From Pseudomonadota bacterium (GTDB lineage Bacteria > Desulfobacterota > Desulfovibrionia > Desulfovibrionales > Desulfovibrionaceae), in the NCBI GenBank assembly GCA_023460395.1, contig JAEWQB010000004.1, positions 124,001 through 188,000 of the forward strand: 64,000 nucleotides of DNA, given 5' to 3'. How positions within the stretch are numbered: position 1 is the first letter of the stretch; each line of letters begins with the position of its first letter. The notes under the pieces were generated by a model. That model made no database searches, was not told the origin of the DNA, and saw only the letters and a list, made by a program, of their open reading frames with translations. The translations under genes were made by a program, and so were the position numbers. Below are positions 18,321 to 27,204 of the stretch, in pieces.

Positions 18321-19546
18321 CCCCCCCTACCACCGTGCGCTATATTTCGCCGCTGCCCACGGACGGCTACGCCCAGCGCTTTCCCCGCGTGGTGACATTG
18401 CTCGGCTCCACCGGCTCCATAGGCACCAGCGCACTCAGGGTAATCGCGGAGCAGCCGCATCTGTTCCGAATTGCCGGGCTGGCGGGAGCGCGAAACACCG
18501 CCCTGCTGGCGCAGCAAGCCGCCACATGGCGACCTGCGTATCTAGCCGTGCTGGATGACGCCGCCGCTGCTGAAGTAACGGCCCTGCTGGCTCCCCTGCG
18601 TGCCTCCGGGTACGCCCCTACCATCCTACACGGGCCGGAAGGGTATGCGCATATTGCCTCGCTCGACGAGGCGGACACTGTGCTTTCCGCGCAGGTCGGC
18701 GCGGCGGGCCTGCGCGCCACCCATGCCGCCGCCGAAGCGGGCAAAGTAATCGCGCTGGCGAATAAAGAATCGCTGGTTCTGGCGGGCGATCTTATCCGAT
18801 CCGTCTGCGCCCGCACCGGTGCAAGCATCCTTCCTGTGGACTCAGAGCACAACGCCATTTTCCAAGCCCTGTGCGGACACGACAACGCCGAGGTGCGGCG
18901 CATCATCCTCACCGCGTCCGGTGGTCCTTTCCGGGGACGAGATGCCGCATTCCTTCGCGGTGTCACCCCCGATCAGGCACTCGCCCACCCCAATTGGAAT
19001 ATGGGGCCGAAAATCACCATTGATTCCGCCACACTTATGAACAAGGGATTGGAGGTTATTGAGGCGTACCATCTCTATGGTCTGCCGCTGGACCGCATAG
19101 AGGTGGTGGTACACCCTCAGTCCATAATCCACTCGCTGGTAGAGTATACCGATGCCACGCAGATGGCCCACATGGGACCACCTGACATGCGCATTGCCAT
19201 TGGCTATTGCCTTGGCTGGCCGCGTCTGCTCGCCACAGGAGTCACTCCGCTTGACCTCACCGCCTGCGGTCCCTTGACGTTTGAAACACCGGACCTATCC
19301 TCTTTTCCATGTCTTGAGCTCGCGCGCGTTTCTCTTCAGGAAGGCGGCGGACTCCCCGTTGTACTCAACGCCGCCAATGAAGTGGCGGTGGAAGCCTTTT
19401 TACAACAGCGTATCGCCTTTACCGCCATTCCCTCTCTTATTGAGCAGGCCATGCGCACCCACGATGGTTCCTCCCCCACCTCTCTGGATGCCATAGAGGC
19501 GTTGGATGCCAAAACCCGCGCCATCACGCGCGAGCGGGTCCGCTGA
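18317..19546 (+). CDS. dxr: 1-deoxy-D-xylulose 5-phosphate reductoisomerase
   Basis: First committed enzyme of the MEP isoprenoid pathway (DXP to MEP with NADPH). 409 residues. NADPH-binding VVTLLGSTGSIGTSALRVI lies near residues 26-44, then LANKESLVLAG, the metal/substrate motif VDSEHNAIFQAL, TASGGPFRG, and NMGPKITIDSATLMNKGLEV. An N-terminal extension of about 24 residues precedes the fold. The ATG overlaps the stop of the PLP decarboxylase by four bases. The longer open frame upstream lies inside the decarboxylase gene and is not real. Confidence 0.96.
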   Translation: MTPPTTVRYISPLPTDGYAQRFPRVVTLLGSTGSIGTSALRVIAEQPHLFRIAGLAGARNTALLAQQAATWRPAYLAVLDDAAAAEVTALLAPLRASGYAPTILHGPEGYAHIASLDEADTVLSAQVGAAGLRATHAAAEAGKVIALANKESLVLAGDLIRSVCARTGASILPVDSEHNAIFQALCGHDNAEVRRIILTASGGPFRGRDAAFLRGVTPDQALAHPNWNMGPKITIDSATLMNKGLEVIEAYHLYGLPLDRIEVVVHPQSIIHSLVEYTDATQMAHMGPPDMRIAIGYCLGWPRLLATGVTPLDLTACGPLTFETPDLSSFPCLELARVSLQEGGGLPVVLNAANEVAVEAFLQQRIAFTAIPSLIEQAMRTHDGSSPTSLDAIEALDAKTRAITRERVR

Positions 19547-19568
19547 CCCGCGAGGAGCACTCCCATAT

Positions 19569-20636
19569 ATGACAAGCGTCATCGCCATCATTCTTGTCCT
19601 CGGCGGACTCATTTTCTTCCATGAACTTGGTCATTTCGCCGTGGCCCGCCTGTTTCGCATGGGCGTGCGTGCCTTTTCGCTGGGCTTTGGTCCCGTTATC
19701 TATAAATTTCAGCGTGGCAAAACAGAGTACCGTCTCTCCGCCATCCCTCTTGGCGGCTATGTTTCCCTAGCCGGGGAAACCAGCGCCGATGACGTGGATG
19801 ACAACAGCGACTTCAGCGATGACGAGATTTTCGTCAACCGCCCCACATGGCACCGCATGTGCGTTATCGCCGCCGGTCCCGTGGCGAATCTGCTGCTGGC
19901 CTTTCTTATTTACTGGGGACTGTTCTGGTCCAGCGGACAAATGCACGTTGCCCCGGAAATAGGTAACATTCGCCCAGATTCCCCCGCCGCCGTAGCCGGG
20001 TTTGCCCCCGGAGATACGGTGCTGGATATCGCGGGAACGCCCATCCGCTACTGGAATGACGTGGCGGATACCATCGGTCAGAGCGGCGGACGAGAAATCA
20101 GCATCACTATTCGCCGCAATGATGAAACTCAGGTACTGCACGTCACTCCCGAACGCCAGCCACGCAAGAATCTGTTTGGTGAAGAAGAGGAAAGCTACCT
20201 CATCGGTGTCGCCGCATCCGGCAGGACGGTGAGCGTGCCGCTTGATGGCGGTTCCGCTGCCAAAGCCGGACTTGACCAGACGTGGGAAATGATCGTTATT
20301 ACCGCGCAGGGATTCGCCAAAATCGTGCAGCGGGCCATTCCCATGGATTCCGTTGGCGGTCCCATTATGATCGCCCAAATGGTCAGCCAGCAAACGGAAT
20401 ACGGTATTGCCGCCGTGCTGGCACTCGCTGCGCTTATCAGCGTAAATTTGGGCTTGCTCAACCTGCTGCCCATTCCCGTGCTTGACGGTGGGCATTTGGT
20501 GCTGCTGCTCATTGAAACCATATTCCGCAGACCGGTTCCCCCGAAGGCAGTGGAATATGCCACCCGCGTGGGCGTGGTGCTATTGGTGAGCCTCATGGTA
20601 TGGGCGACATTTAACGATGCCCGCCGCTTATTCTAA
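19569..20636 (+). CDS. rseP: RseP/RasP-type site-2 membrane zinc protease
   Basis: Intramembrane metalloprotease that cleaves membrane-anchored regulators such as anti-sigma factors or signal peptide remnants. 355 residues. Zinc motif HELGH is at residues 18-22 in the first helix; one PDZ domain follows (GFAPGDTVLDIAGTPIRYW); the second active-site motif NLLPIPVLDGGHLVLLLIE is near residue 300. AGGAG is ten bases before the chosen ATG, and the protein begins exactly at the conserved first helix. The order cdsA-dxr-rseP is standard. Confidence 0.95.
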   Translation: MTSVIAIILVLGGLIFFHELGHFAVARLFRMGVRAFSLGFGPVIYKFQRGKTEYRLSAIPLGGYVSLAGETSADDVDDNSDFSDDEIFVNRPTWHRMCVIAAGPVANLLLAFLIYWGLFWSSGQMHVAPEIGNIRPDSPAAVAGFAPGDTVLDIAGTPIRYWNDVADTIGQSGGREISITIRRNDETQVLHVTPERQPRKNLFGEEEESYLIGVAASGRTVSVPLDGGSAAKAGLDQTWEMIVITAQGFAKIVQRAIPMDSVGGPIMIAQMVSQQTEYGIAAVLALAALISVNLGLLNLLPIPVLDGGHLVLLLIETIFRRPVPPKAVEYATRVGVVLLVSLMVWATFNDARRLF

Positions 20637-20645
20637 GAAAGTATT

Positions 20646-21452
20646 ATGCCACTGACTCTCGTTTTAAATGGGGCCGAGGCCCGGCTGCAAATCGTATGCG
20701 GACGCGGAACGGAACTGCTTTTCAGTGAAGAGTGGTTCACCCCGCGTCACGGCATGCGTGTGCTGCTCCCCGCGCTGACGGATGCTCTGGCGCGTGCCGA
20801 CCTTCCGCTTTCCGCGCTGGAGCGCATTGCCGTGGTTCGCGGTCCCGGCTCTTTTACAGGGTTGCGGCTGGTACTGGCTACCGCACTCGGTCTGGCCCGC
20901 GCGCTGAATATTCCCATGGGCGGCATTGGCTATTTAGACGCGCTCGCCACCGATGCCGCAGGCGCATGCCCTCCCCCCCTGTCGGCAAATTCTCCCACGC
21001 CATTGTGGGTGCTCACTCACGCCCGGCGCGGCATTGTCCACCTGCAAGGCTTTCACGCGGGAGCGAATGCCGCAGGTGTCCGCACGGTAGTTCCTTTTTG
21101 CCCGCCGGACGCTGCATCGCTTGAAACCGCAGCCGCCCGGATAGCCGCATCCGCTCCGCAGAGCACCTCGCCCTGTCCGATTCTGGCAGGCTCCGGTGTC
21201 ATAAAAAACCATGAATTTTTCCACGAAAGTCTGTCACAGGCGTGGTTGCTGCCGGAACGCTTCCTCCACGTCGCCCCGGAAACATTACTGCGCCTTTCTT
21301 CGTTGACCGAATATGGCGTGGCCCCGGTGGACCCGCTCTATATCCGCCCCTGTGATGCCGAAGAAAATCTGGACTCCATCGTCGTCCGGCAAGGTATGGA
21401 CCCCGCGACCGCCCGCGCGGCGTTGGCGCGTTTTACCTCCCGCTCCCACTAA
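20646..21452 (+). CDS. tsaB: tRNA threonylcarbamoyladenosine biosynthesis protein TsaB
   Basis: Partner of TsaD in making the t6A modification at position 37 of ANN-decoding tRNAs. 268 residues. The TsaB signature VVRGPGSFTGLRLVLATALG lies near residues 62-81, preceded by LERIAV. The C-terminus (VDPLYIRPCDAEEN) is also typical. It lies nine bases after rseP, the last gene of the operon. Slightly longer than many TsaB proteins because of inserted loops after residue 95. Confidence 0.9.
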   Translation: MPLTLVLNGAEARLQIVCGRGTELLFSEEWFTPRHGMRVLLPALTDALARADLPLSALERIAVVRGPGSFTGLRLVLATALGLARALNIPMGGIGYLDALATDAAGACPPPLSANSPTPLWVLTHARRGIVHLQGFHAGANAAGVRTVVPFCPPDAASLETAAARIAASAPQSTSPCPILAGSGVIKNHEFFHESLSQAWLLPERFLHVAPETLLRLSSLTEYGVAPVDPLYIRPCDAEENLDSIVVRQGMDPATARAALARFTSRSH

Positions 21453-21533
21453 AGAAAATCCGCCTTCCCGCCGATACAGCACATAGCAGCGGCCTTCCAG
21501 ATGGCAATGCCCCGCAAGGGTACGCCTTTGACA

Positions 21534-21549
21534 TGGCATTGACCTTGCA
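21534..21549 (+). promoter_or_regulatory. Sigma-54 type -24/-12 promoter for fliD-fliS
   Basis: TGGCATTGACCTTGCA carries the GG and GC dinucleotides separated by exactly ten bases, as required for RpoN promoters. It ends 50 bp before the fliD start. Flagellar filament-cap genes are commonly RpoN-dependent in Desulfovibrio-like bacteria. Confidence 0.75.
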
Positions 21550-21599
21550 AAAGAACCATCGGCAATTTCTGTCTGGGAAAAAACTGCCTGAGGTGTAGC

Positions 21600-23360
21600 A
21601 TGTCCGATTATCTTTCTGGTGGAATCCACTTTTCCGGTCTGGCTTCCGGGACCGACTTCGACACGATGATCGACCAGCTCAAGAAGGTCGAGTCCATCCA
21701 GATGAATCGTATGGTCCTCTGGAAGGCCGACTGGCAGACGCGCGTGGACGGATTCGGCGAAATCAATACGGAAATCCAGAGCCTGCTTTCCACCATGCAG
21801 AGCATGGATACGATGAATGAGTTCATGGCAAAAACAGCCAACAGCTCATTTGAATCGGTAGCCTCCGCCACGACCACCACAGGTGCGTCCGAAGGCGTGT
21901 ATAAAGTTACGGTGGGCCAGTTGGCCCGCAATTCCATGTGGACGTACAACGCCGGATTCGCCGCCAAGACCACAAAGGTGAATACCTCCGGGGCCGACCA
22001 GACCTTCCAGTATACCTACAAAGGGAAACAACGCACCCTTACCGTGGCAGACGGAACCACCATTGAAGGGCTGGTCAACGTCATCAATTCCGACCCCAAC
22101 AATCCCGGCATCAAAGCATCGCTTATTAAAAACGGCGACCAGTACAACTTGCAAATTCGCGGCATGGATCTGGGCAAGGCCAACAGCCTGACCATAGATT
22201 CCGGGACCAATCTTTCCGCTCTCGCCGCACCAGACGCGACCTACGACCCGGAAGCAAATCCCCCCGTGCTGCCCACCAACTGGGACGTGCAAGCGGCGCA
22301 GAACGCGCTTATCCGCATTAACGACTGGCCGTCTTCGTCCTTTCTGGAATCGGAAACCAACACGCTCACCGAAGTGGTGGACGGACTGAGCATAACCCTG
22401 AAGGACGTGGGGACTACGCAGATAAGCGTGGGGACCGACACAGACAAAATCCGGCAGAACATCGTCGCTTTTGTGGACGGCATAAACGCCGTTCGCCAGA
22501 AAATTCTCGACCTGACCAAAGTGGATGACAATGCCTCCGCTTCAGACCCCGGCGATTCAGCCTCGCAGTTTGACGCGGAAAAAGGCTCCATCCTCACCGG
22601 TAACTACGGCGTTCAGCTGCTTTCCTCGCGCCTTAAAACAGCCGTGTCCGGGCAGGCCGCCGGGTTTGACTATTTTCACTCAGCCAATGGTGGCACAGGC
22701 GACATATATTCATCCCTCGCGCACGTGGGTATTCTCACCGTAGCGGACCAGAGCGACCCGCAAAACGGGATGTTGAGCATTGACATGGAAGCGCTGGACA
22801 AAGCCCTTGCGGAAAACCCTTCCGCCGTGGCGGAACTTTTCGCCGCAGACAGCATTGGTGTCACCGACTCAGCCGACTTTTCGTTCCATTCCCAGATTAA
22901 AGGGATCACCCAACCCGGCAATTACGACGTCACCTATGACGTGGACGGAGCGGGGAACATCATTAATGCCAAAATTGGCGGTTATGCCGCCAAGGTTGAT
23001 CAGGAAACACATCAAATCATCTCCACAGCGGGTAACGCGCGCGGTCTTGCCGTGCAGGTGAATAATCTCTCCGCAGGCTCTTATTCCGATGCTGTGCGGA
23101 TAAAACAAGGTAAAGCCGCGGAGATGAGTGGCGTGCTGAAAGGCATGCTCGACAGCAACGGCACCTTGAAAATTATCGAAAAAAACTACGAAGACATCAT
23201 GGATCAGATTGACCAAAAAATCGACCGTGAGTCTGACCGACTTATCCGCTGGGAACGAACCACGCGCCTGCGCTTTGCGCGGCTTGAAGCCACGTTGACG
23301 CAGTATAACGGGCAAATGGAATCACTCAGCCAGCAATTGAGCCAACTGAATAATAGTTAA
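21600..23360 (+). CDS. fliD: Flagellar filament capping protein FliD (HAP2)
   Basis: Secreted protein that forms the cap at the filament tip and promotes flagellin polymerisation. 586 residues. N-terminal GGIHFSGLASGTDFDTMIDQ is the FliD_N signature; the C-terminal domain ends in a heptad-rich coiled coil (DQIDQKIDRESDRLIRWERT, then TLTQYNGQMESLSQQLSQL). No Sec signal, as expected for type III export. A ribosome site (GAGGTG) precedes the ATG. It is followed by its usual partner fliS. Confidence 0.95.
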   Translation: MSDYLSGGIHFSGLASGTDFDTMIDQLKKVESIQMNRMVLWKADWQTRVDGFGEINTEIQSLLSTMQSMDTMNEFMAKTANSSFESVASATTTTGASEGVYKVTVGQLARNSMWTYNAGFAAKTTKVNTSGADQTFQYTYKGKQRTLTVADGTTIEGLVNVINSDPNNPGIKASLIKNGDQYNLQIRGMDLGKANSLTIDSGTNLSALAAPDATYDPEANPPVLPTNWDVQAAQNALIRINDWPSSSFLESETNTLTEVVDGLSITLKDVGTTQISVGTDTDKIRQNIVAFVDGINAVRQKILDLTKVDDNASASDPGDSASQFDAEKGSILTGNYGVQLLSSRLKTAVSGQAAGFDYFHSANGGTGDIYSSLAHVGILTVADQSDPQNGMLSIDMEALDKALAENPSAVAELFAADSIGVTDSADFSFHSQIKGITQPGNYDVTYDVDGAGNIINAKIGGYAAKVDQETHQIISTAGNARGLAVQVNNLSAGSYSDAVRIKQGKAAEMSGVLKGMLDSNGTLKIIEKNYEDIMDQIDQKIDRESDRLIRWERTTRLRFARLEATLTQYNGQMESLSQQLSQLNNS

Positions 23361-23372
23361 GAGGAGCGCGGA

Positions 23373-24188
23373 ATGCATAAAGCAGCCAAAGCATACTTCC
23401 AAACACAGGTGGCCACCACCTCGCAGGGGAAACTTCTCCTCATGCTGTATGACGGCTGCATCAAGTTCCTCAATCAGGCCAAAGAGAAGATCGCGGAACG
23501 CGACTACGCCCAAAAGGGTATTCTTATCTCCAGAGCTCTTGACGTGATTAATGAACTAGATAGCAGCCTTAATGCAGACAAAGGTGGTGATCTTGCCGCA
23601 AATCTGCATAAACTCTACTTCTATTGCTCCACGCGATTACTCAGCGCCAACCTGAAAATGGATACCGCGCTGATTGATGAAGTAATCAAAATACTCTCCG
23701 GCCTGCGCAGTGCCTACGCGCAAATTATCGACACGCCGGAAGCAATGGCTGCGGCAGCTATGACGGCCCCGGTACAAGCCGGACAAACCCACGCTCCGCA
23801 GCAACCCACGGGCATTCCCAAACCGTCTTCGTTCGGTGGGGGCATCCCCAAGCCGACCGCGTTCGGTGGCAAGGTGGCGGCCCCCGGTACCGCTGGCCCC
23901 GCTCAGGGCAGCGGGGCAGATGACGCACACGCGGGAACCGGCAATAGCCCGGTATACGCGACTCACACTGCGACTGACACAACCGCTGGCGCAGCCAAGG
24001 CCACGCCCGTACCGCAGGGAGAAGCAGCCCATACGGCGCACACCCAGCAGCCTCTGACGCCCACTGCGCCCCAGCCCGCGCCGACCGCAGCCGCCCCGCA
24101 GGCGGATGACACCCCGCTGGACTTCTCAGGCAAACGCCTCGCCGGAGCAGCCATGTACCGCAAAATGGCAACGCACAGCATGCCCTAG
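23373..24188 (+). CDS. fliS: Flagellar export chaperone FliS with a long low-complexity C-terminal tail
   Basis: FliS binds flagellin and prevents premature polymerisation. The FliS domain occupies about residues 1-125 (AYFQTQVATTSQGKLLLMLY, then DGCIKFLNQAKEKI). Typical FliS proteins are 120-150 residues; this one has 271. The extra half is rich in Ala, Pro, Thr and Gly and includes an imperfect repeat, GIPKPSSFGG followed by GIPKPTAFGG. The last 22 residues (LDFSGKRLAGAAMYRKMAT) look ordered. AGGAG lies six bases before the ATG, 12 bp after fliD. Confidence 0.92.
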   Translation: MHKAAKAYFQTQVATTSQGKLLLMLYDGCIKFLNQAKEKIAERDYAQKGILISRALDVINELDSSLNADKGGDLAANLHKLYFYCSTRLLSANLKMDTALIDEVIKILSGLRSAYAQIIDTPEAMAAAAMTAPVQAGQTHAPQQPTGIPKPSSFGGGIPKPTAFGGKVAAPGTAGPAQGSGADDAHAGTGNSPVYATHTATDTTAGAAKATPVPQGEAAHTAHTQQPLTPTAPQPAPTAAAPQADDTPLDFSGKRLAGAAMYRKMATHSMP

Positions 24189-24211
24189 CCACCTCATCAT
24201 TCCCGCAATAA

Positions 24212-24246
24212 AAACGGGCATCGGAATCATATTCCGATGCCCGTTT
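24212..24246. terminator. Bidirectional terminator between fliS and the siroheme decarboxylase gene
   Basis: A 16-bp perfect stem (AAACGGGCATCGGAAT with ATTCCGATGCCCGTTT) and a three-base loop, T-rich on both exits. It separates convergent transcripts. Confidence 0.92.
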
Positions 24247-24299
24247 AGTTTATTCTCCTGCAAAACTTCGGCTACCGTGGCGGAGAAACCTGTTCCCGC

Positions 24300-24803
24300 T
24301 CAGTCTTCCAGATTAAAATCAACCTTGATCTTGTACACACGGGTCGCGGGCAAATTTAGGATTTTCACCCCTGTCTTGGCGGTTATGTCGCTCAGGGCCT
24401 CGCACACGGCGTCCCAGTTGGGGCCGATGTACGTAAACCAGATGTTGAACGCATGGTCGCGCAAGTAATTGTGCGTTACTCCGGGGTAGCTGTTCACTTC
24501 CGCCACAAACGCATCCATTTTATCGGCGGGAACTTTAGCGGCGCACAGTGTGGACCGCCAGCCAAGTCCTTTGGAATTAAAATTCGCTCCCATGCGGCGG
24601 ATAAGCTTGCGAGCTTTCATAGCCCGCACGCGTGCCAGCACCTCGGCTTCAGTCAGGTCCACAGCCTCACCAATAATCTGGTATGGACGTGGCTCCACGG
24701 GAAATCCAGACTGGATGATGCTGAGAATCCGGCGGTCTGCCGCGTCCAGCATTTCACCCGCAAGGTCAGTGGGAAGAGGCGTTTCCACCAGTTGCTGCGT
24801 CAT
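24300..24803 (-). CDS. Siroheme decarboxylase subunit (AhbA/AhbB type, Lrp/AsnC fold)
   Basis: Removes acetate side-chain carboxyls from siroheme to give 12,18-didecarboxysiroheme in the alternative heme pathway. 167 residues: an AsnC-type winged helix (LDAADRRILSIIQSGFPVEP) followed by an RAM-like domain with GVTHNYLRDHAFNIWFTYIG, the region of active-site His/Tyr/Arg residues in AhbA/AhbB. I cannot tell the alpha from the beta subunit by eye. The start overlaps the ahbD stop by four bases and has GGAG six bases upstream. The partner subunit is not in the window. Confidence 0.85.
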   Translation of the reverse strand: MTQQLVETPLPTDLAGEMLDAADRRILSIIQSGFPVEPRPYQIIGEAVDLTEAEVLARVRAMKARKLIRRMGANFNSKGLGWRSTLCAAKVPADKMDAFVAEVNSYPGVTHNYLRDHAFNIWFTYIGPNWDAVCEALSDITAKTGVKILNLPATRVYKIKVDFNLED

Positions 24804-26020
24804 GAACCGCTCCCTGTATTCCCGTGTTTACGCGGAATGTAGCTGCACAGCGGTTCTTCCGCCATGTGCGAGCCTTTCATGGAATACCCACGGGCACGGC
24901 ATCCCCCACAGACATTGTGGTATTCGCAGACACCACACTTACCCTCATATTCCTCTTTGGTACGGAACTGCCGGAACGGCTCCGAGGACCGCCAAATTTC
25001 GGGGAACGGCGTGGTGCGAACATTACCACAGTCCAGTTCCAAATACCCACAGGGCTGCACTTGTCCCACATGGGAAATAAAGCAAAACCCCGTGCCCCCC
25101 AAACACCCGCGGGTGAAGGCGTCCATGCCGAAGTTCTCCGGCGTGACGGCAAGGCCTTCCTCTTTGGCCCGCTGCCGCATAATGCGGTAATAATGCGGGG
25201 CGCAGGTTGCCTTTAGGTGCATGTTGGTTGTTTTGCGGAAATCATAAAACCAATTGAGCACTTCTTCGTACTCATTGGCAGTGATGACCTCTGCCCCCAT
25301 CTGGGCCGCGCGTCCGGTGGGAACAAGAAGGAAGATATGCCACGCCACCGCGCCAAGGTGCTCGCAAAGAGAAAAAATATCTTTAAAATACGGCAGATTT
25401 TGACGAGTGACCGTGGTGTTTATCTGAAATTCAATGCCTGCGTCCTTCAAATATTGAATGCCGCGCATGGAAGCGGCAAACGCACCCGGAACCCCACGGA
25501 AATCGTCATGGAATTCCGCACTGGGACCGTCAATGGAAATGGAGCAGCGTTGCACCCCGGACTCTTTCATCTGCCGGGCGCTCTCCGGTGTGATGAGTGT
25601 GCCGTTAGGCGACATGACGCAGCGCATTCCCTTGTCCGTGGCGTAAGCGATCAGTTCGTATACATCTGACCGCATCATAGGATCCCCACCGGTAAAAATG
25701 ATAATGGGGTTACCCACATTCGGGAAGGTATCGATAAGCGCCTTGGCTTCCTCCGTGGACAATTCGCCGGGATACGGCTCACAGTGCGCCTCTGCCCGGC
25801 AGTGCTTGCACGCGAGGTTACAGGAACGGGTTACTTCCCACGCGATAAGCTTACAGGCCGGGGTGCCGTCTTCCAGCGTGCGGGCACGCATGCCGGAAAG
25901 GCCGTTCTGTGCTCCCGCTCCGTGAGGGTGATGACCGGGCTTTTCCTCGCCGGGCGCTCCACCGGCTGCTCCGCCGTGTCCGTTGCCGGGCTTGCCGCTG
26001 TGTGCGGAATGATCGTGCAT
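24800..26020 (-). CDS. ahbD: Heme synthase AhbD (radical SAM/SPASM)
   Basis: Converts Fe-coproporphyrin III to heme b by oxidative decarboxylation of two propionates. 406 residues. The radical SAM Cys motif CNLACKHC is at residues 67-74, FTGGDPMMRSDVY follows, and a C-terminal Cys-rich SPASM-type site is seen (RGCLGGTGFCFISHVGQVQP and CGVCEYHNVCGGCRARGYS). The first ~40 residues are Gly/His-rich (eight His) and unlike the rest. It begins one base after the hemB stop and overlaps the decarboxylase gene, so the cluster is one operon. Confidence 0.93.
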   Translation of the reverse strand: MHDHSAHSGKPGNGHGGAAGGAPGEEKPGHHPHGAGAQNGLSGMRARTLEDGTPACKLIAWEVTRSCNLACKHCRAEAHCEPYPGELSTEEAKALIDTFPNVGNPIIIFTGGDPMMRSDVYELIAYATDKGMRCVMSPNGTLITPESARQMKESGVQRCSISIDGPSAEFHDDFRGVPGAFAASMRGIQYLKDAGIEFQINTTVTRQNLPYFKDIFSLCEHLGAVAWHIFLLVPTGRAAQMGAEVITANEYEEVLNWFYDFRKTTNMHLKATCAPHYYRIMRQRAKEEGLAVTPENFGMDAFTRGCLGGTGFCFISHVGQVQPCGYLELDCGNVRTTPFPEIWRSSEPFRQFRTKEEYEGKCGVCEYHNVCGGCRARGYSMKGSHMAEEPLCSYIPRKHGNTGSGS

Positions 26021-26021
26021 A

Positions 26022-27014
26022 TTATTTCACCAGCCCCCGCGCCAGCAGGTCTTCTGTAAAGTAGCTAATAATCAAATCCGCTCCGGCACGCCGGATACCC
26101 AGCAACGATTCCAAGGCAACGGCATCACGATCCACCCACCCGTTTTGGGCCGCAGCCATAATAAGCGAATATTCTCCACTCACCTGATAGGCCACCACCG
26201 GCAAATCAAATTCTTCCCGCACGGTGTGGATGATATCCAGATACGGCCCGGCGGGCTTCACAATAAGGAAGTCCGCATCTTCCAGCACATCTGCCGCGGC
26301 CTCGCGCAGGGCTTCGCGGCTATTCGCCGGGTCCATCTGATAGGTTTTGCGGTCGCCAAACTGCGGAGCGGACTCCGCGGCATCACGAAATGGTCCGTAA
26401 AAAGCCGATGCGTATTTCACCGCATACGACATGACAGGGATATCGTAAAAGCCCTCTTCGTCCAACGCTTCGCGAATAGCCATGACCCGACCATCCATCA
26501 TATCGGAGGGAGCCACAATGTCCGCCCCGGCGCGTGCGTGGGAGAGAGCGGTTTTCGCCAGCAAGTTCAGCGTGGCATCGTTTTCCACAACCACTTCGCC
26601 ATTGCGCCGGGTCACGATGCCACAGTGCCCGTGGTCCGTGTATTCACACAGGCAGACATCGGTAACCACAACCAGTTCAGGCCACCGGTTTTTACAAAGG
26701 CGCACAGCCCGTTGCACAATGCCGTCATCGGCATATCCTTCCGACCCCACGGCGTCCTTGGATTTGGGAATGCCGAACAGGATAACGGCACGCAGGCCGG
26801 TACGCACTGCCGCTTCCACCTGCGTCTCAAATTCCGGCAGGGAGAGCTGAAACTGCCCCGGCATGGAGGCTATGGGCTTACGGAACGAGGCGTCTTCGGT
26901 ATCCACCACGAAATAGGGCATAATGAGGTCGCGTGCGCGCACTTCATGTTCCCGGACCATTTCACGAAGGGCGGGAGTACGGCGCAGCCGCCGTCCCCGG
27001 AAGAAATCTGCCAC
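26022..27014 (-). CDS. hemB: Delta-aminolevulinic acid dehydratase (porphobilinogen synthase)
   Basis: Condenses two 5-aminolevulinates to porphobilinogen. 330 residues with the chosen GTG start (AGGAG six bases upstream, first residues ADFFRGRRLRRTPALREMV match the family N-terminus); the open frame continues 37 codons upstream without similarity. Schiff-base lysines are in SYAVKYASAFYGPFRDA and FLIVKPAGPYLDII. The Cys motif VTDVCLCEYTDHGHCG indicates the zinc-dependent type. It sits between ahbC and ahbD, so precursor supply and the alternative heme branch are expressed together. Confidence 0.95.
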   Translation of the reverse strand: MADFFRGRRLRRTPALREMVREHEVRARDLIMPYFVVDTEDASFRKPIASMPGQFQLSLPEFETQVEAAVRTGLRAVILFGIPKSKDAVGSEGYADDGIVQRAVRLCKNRWPELVVVTDVCLCEYTDHGHCGIVTRRNGEVVVENDATLNLLAKTALSHARAGADIVAPSDMMDGRVMAIREALDEEGFYDIPVMSYAVKYASAFYGPFRDAAESAPQFGDRKTYQMDPANSREALREAAADVLEDADFLIVKPAGPYLDIIHTVREEFDLPVVAYQVSGEYSLIMAAAQNGWVDRDAVALESLLGIRRAGADLIISYFTEDLLARGLVK

Positions 27015-27204
27015 TGGTCGCTCCTTGCAAGGCGTCCCGGCGTGGCCTGTGATATGGCGTCCATGAACCACCAGCGGAGCTGACCGCACAAAGGCGGGAG
27101 CGCTTGGCGGAAAGAACGGACGCAAATGGGTGCGCCGGGAGAAGCAGGTTGGAAACGCGCCGGACGGTTTGCCCGCCCGGCGCTGGCATGTACAAACAGA
27201 AGGA

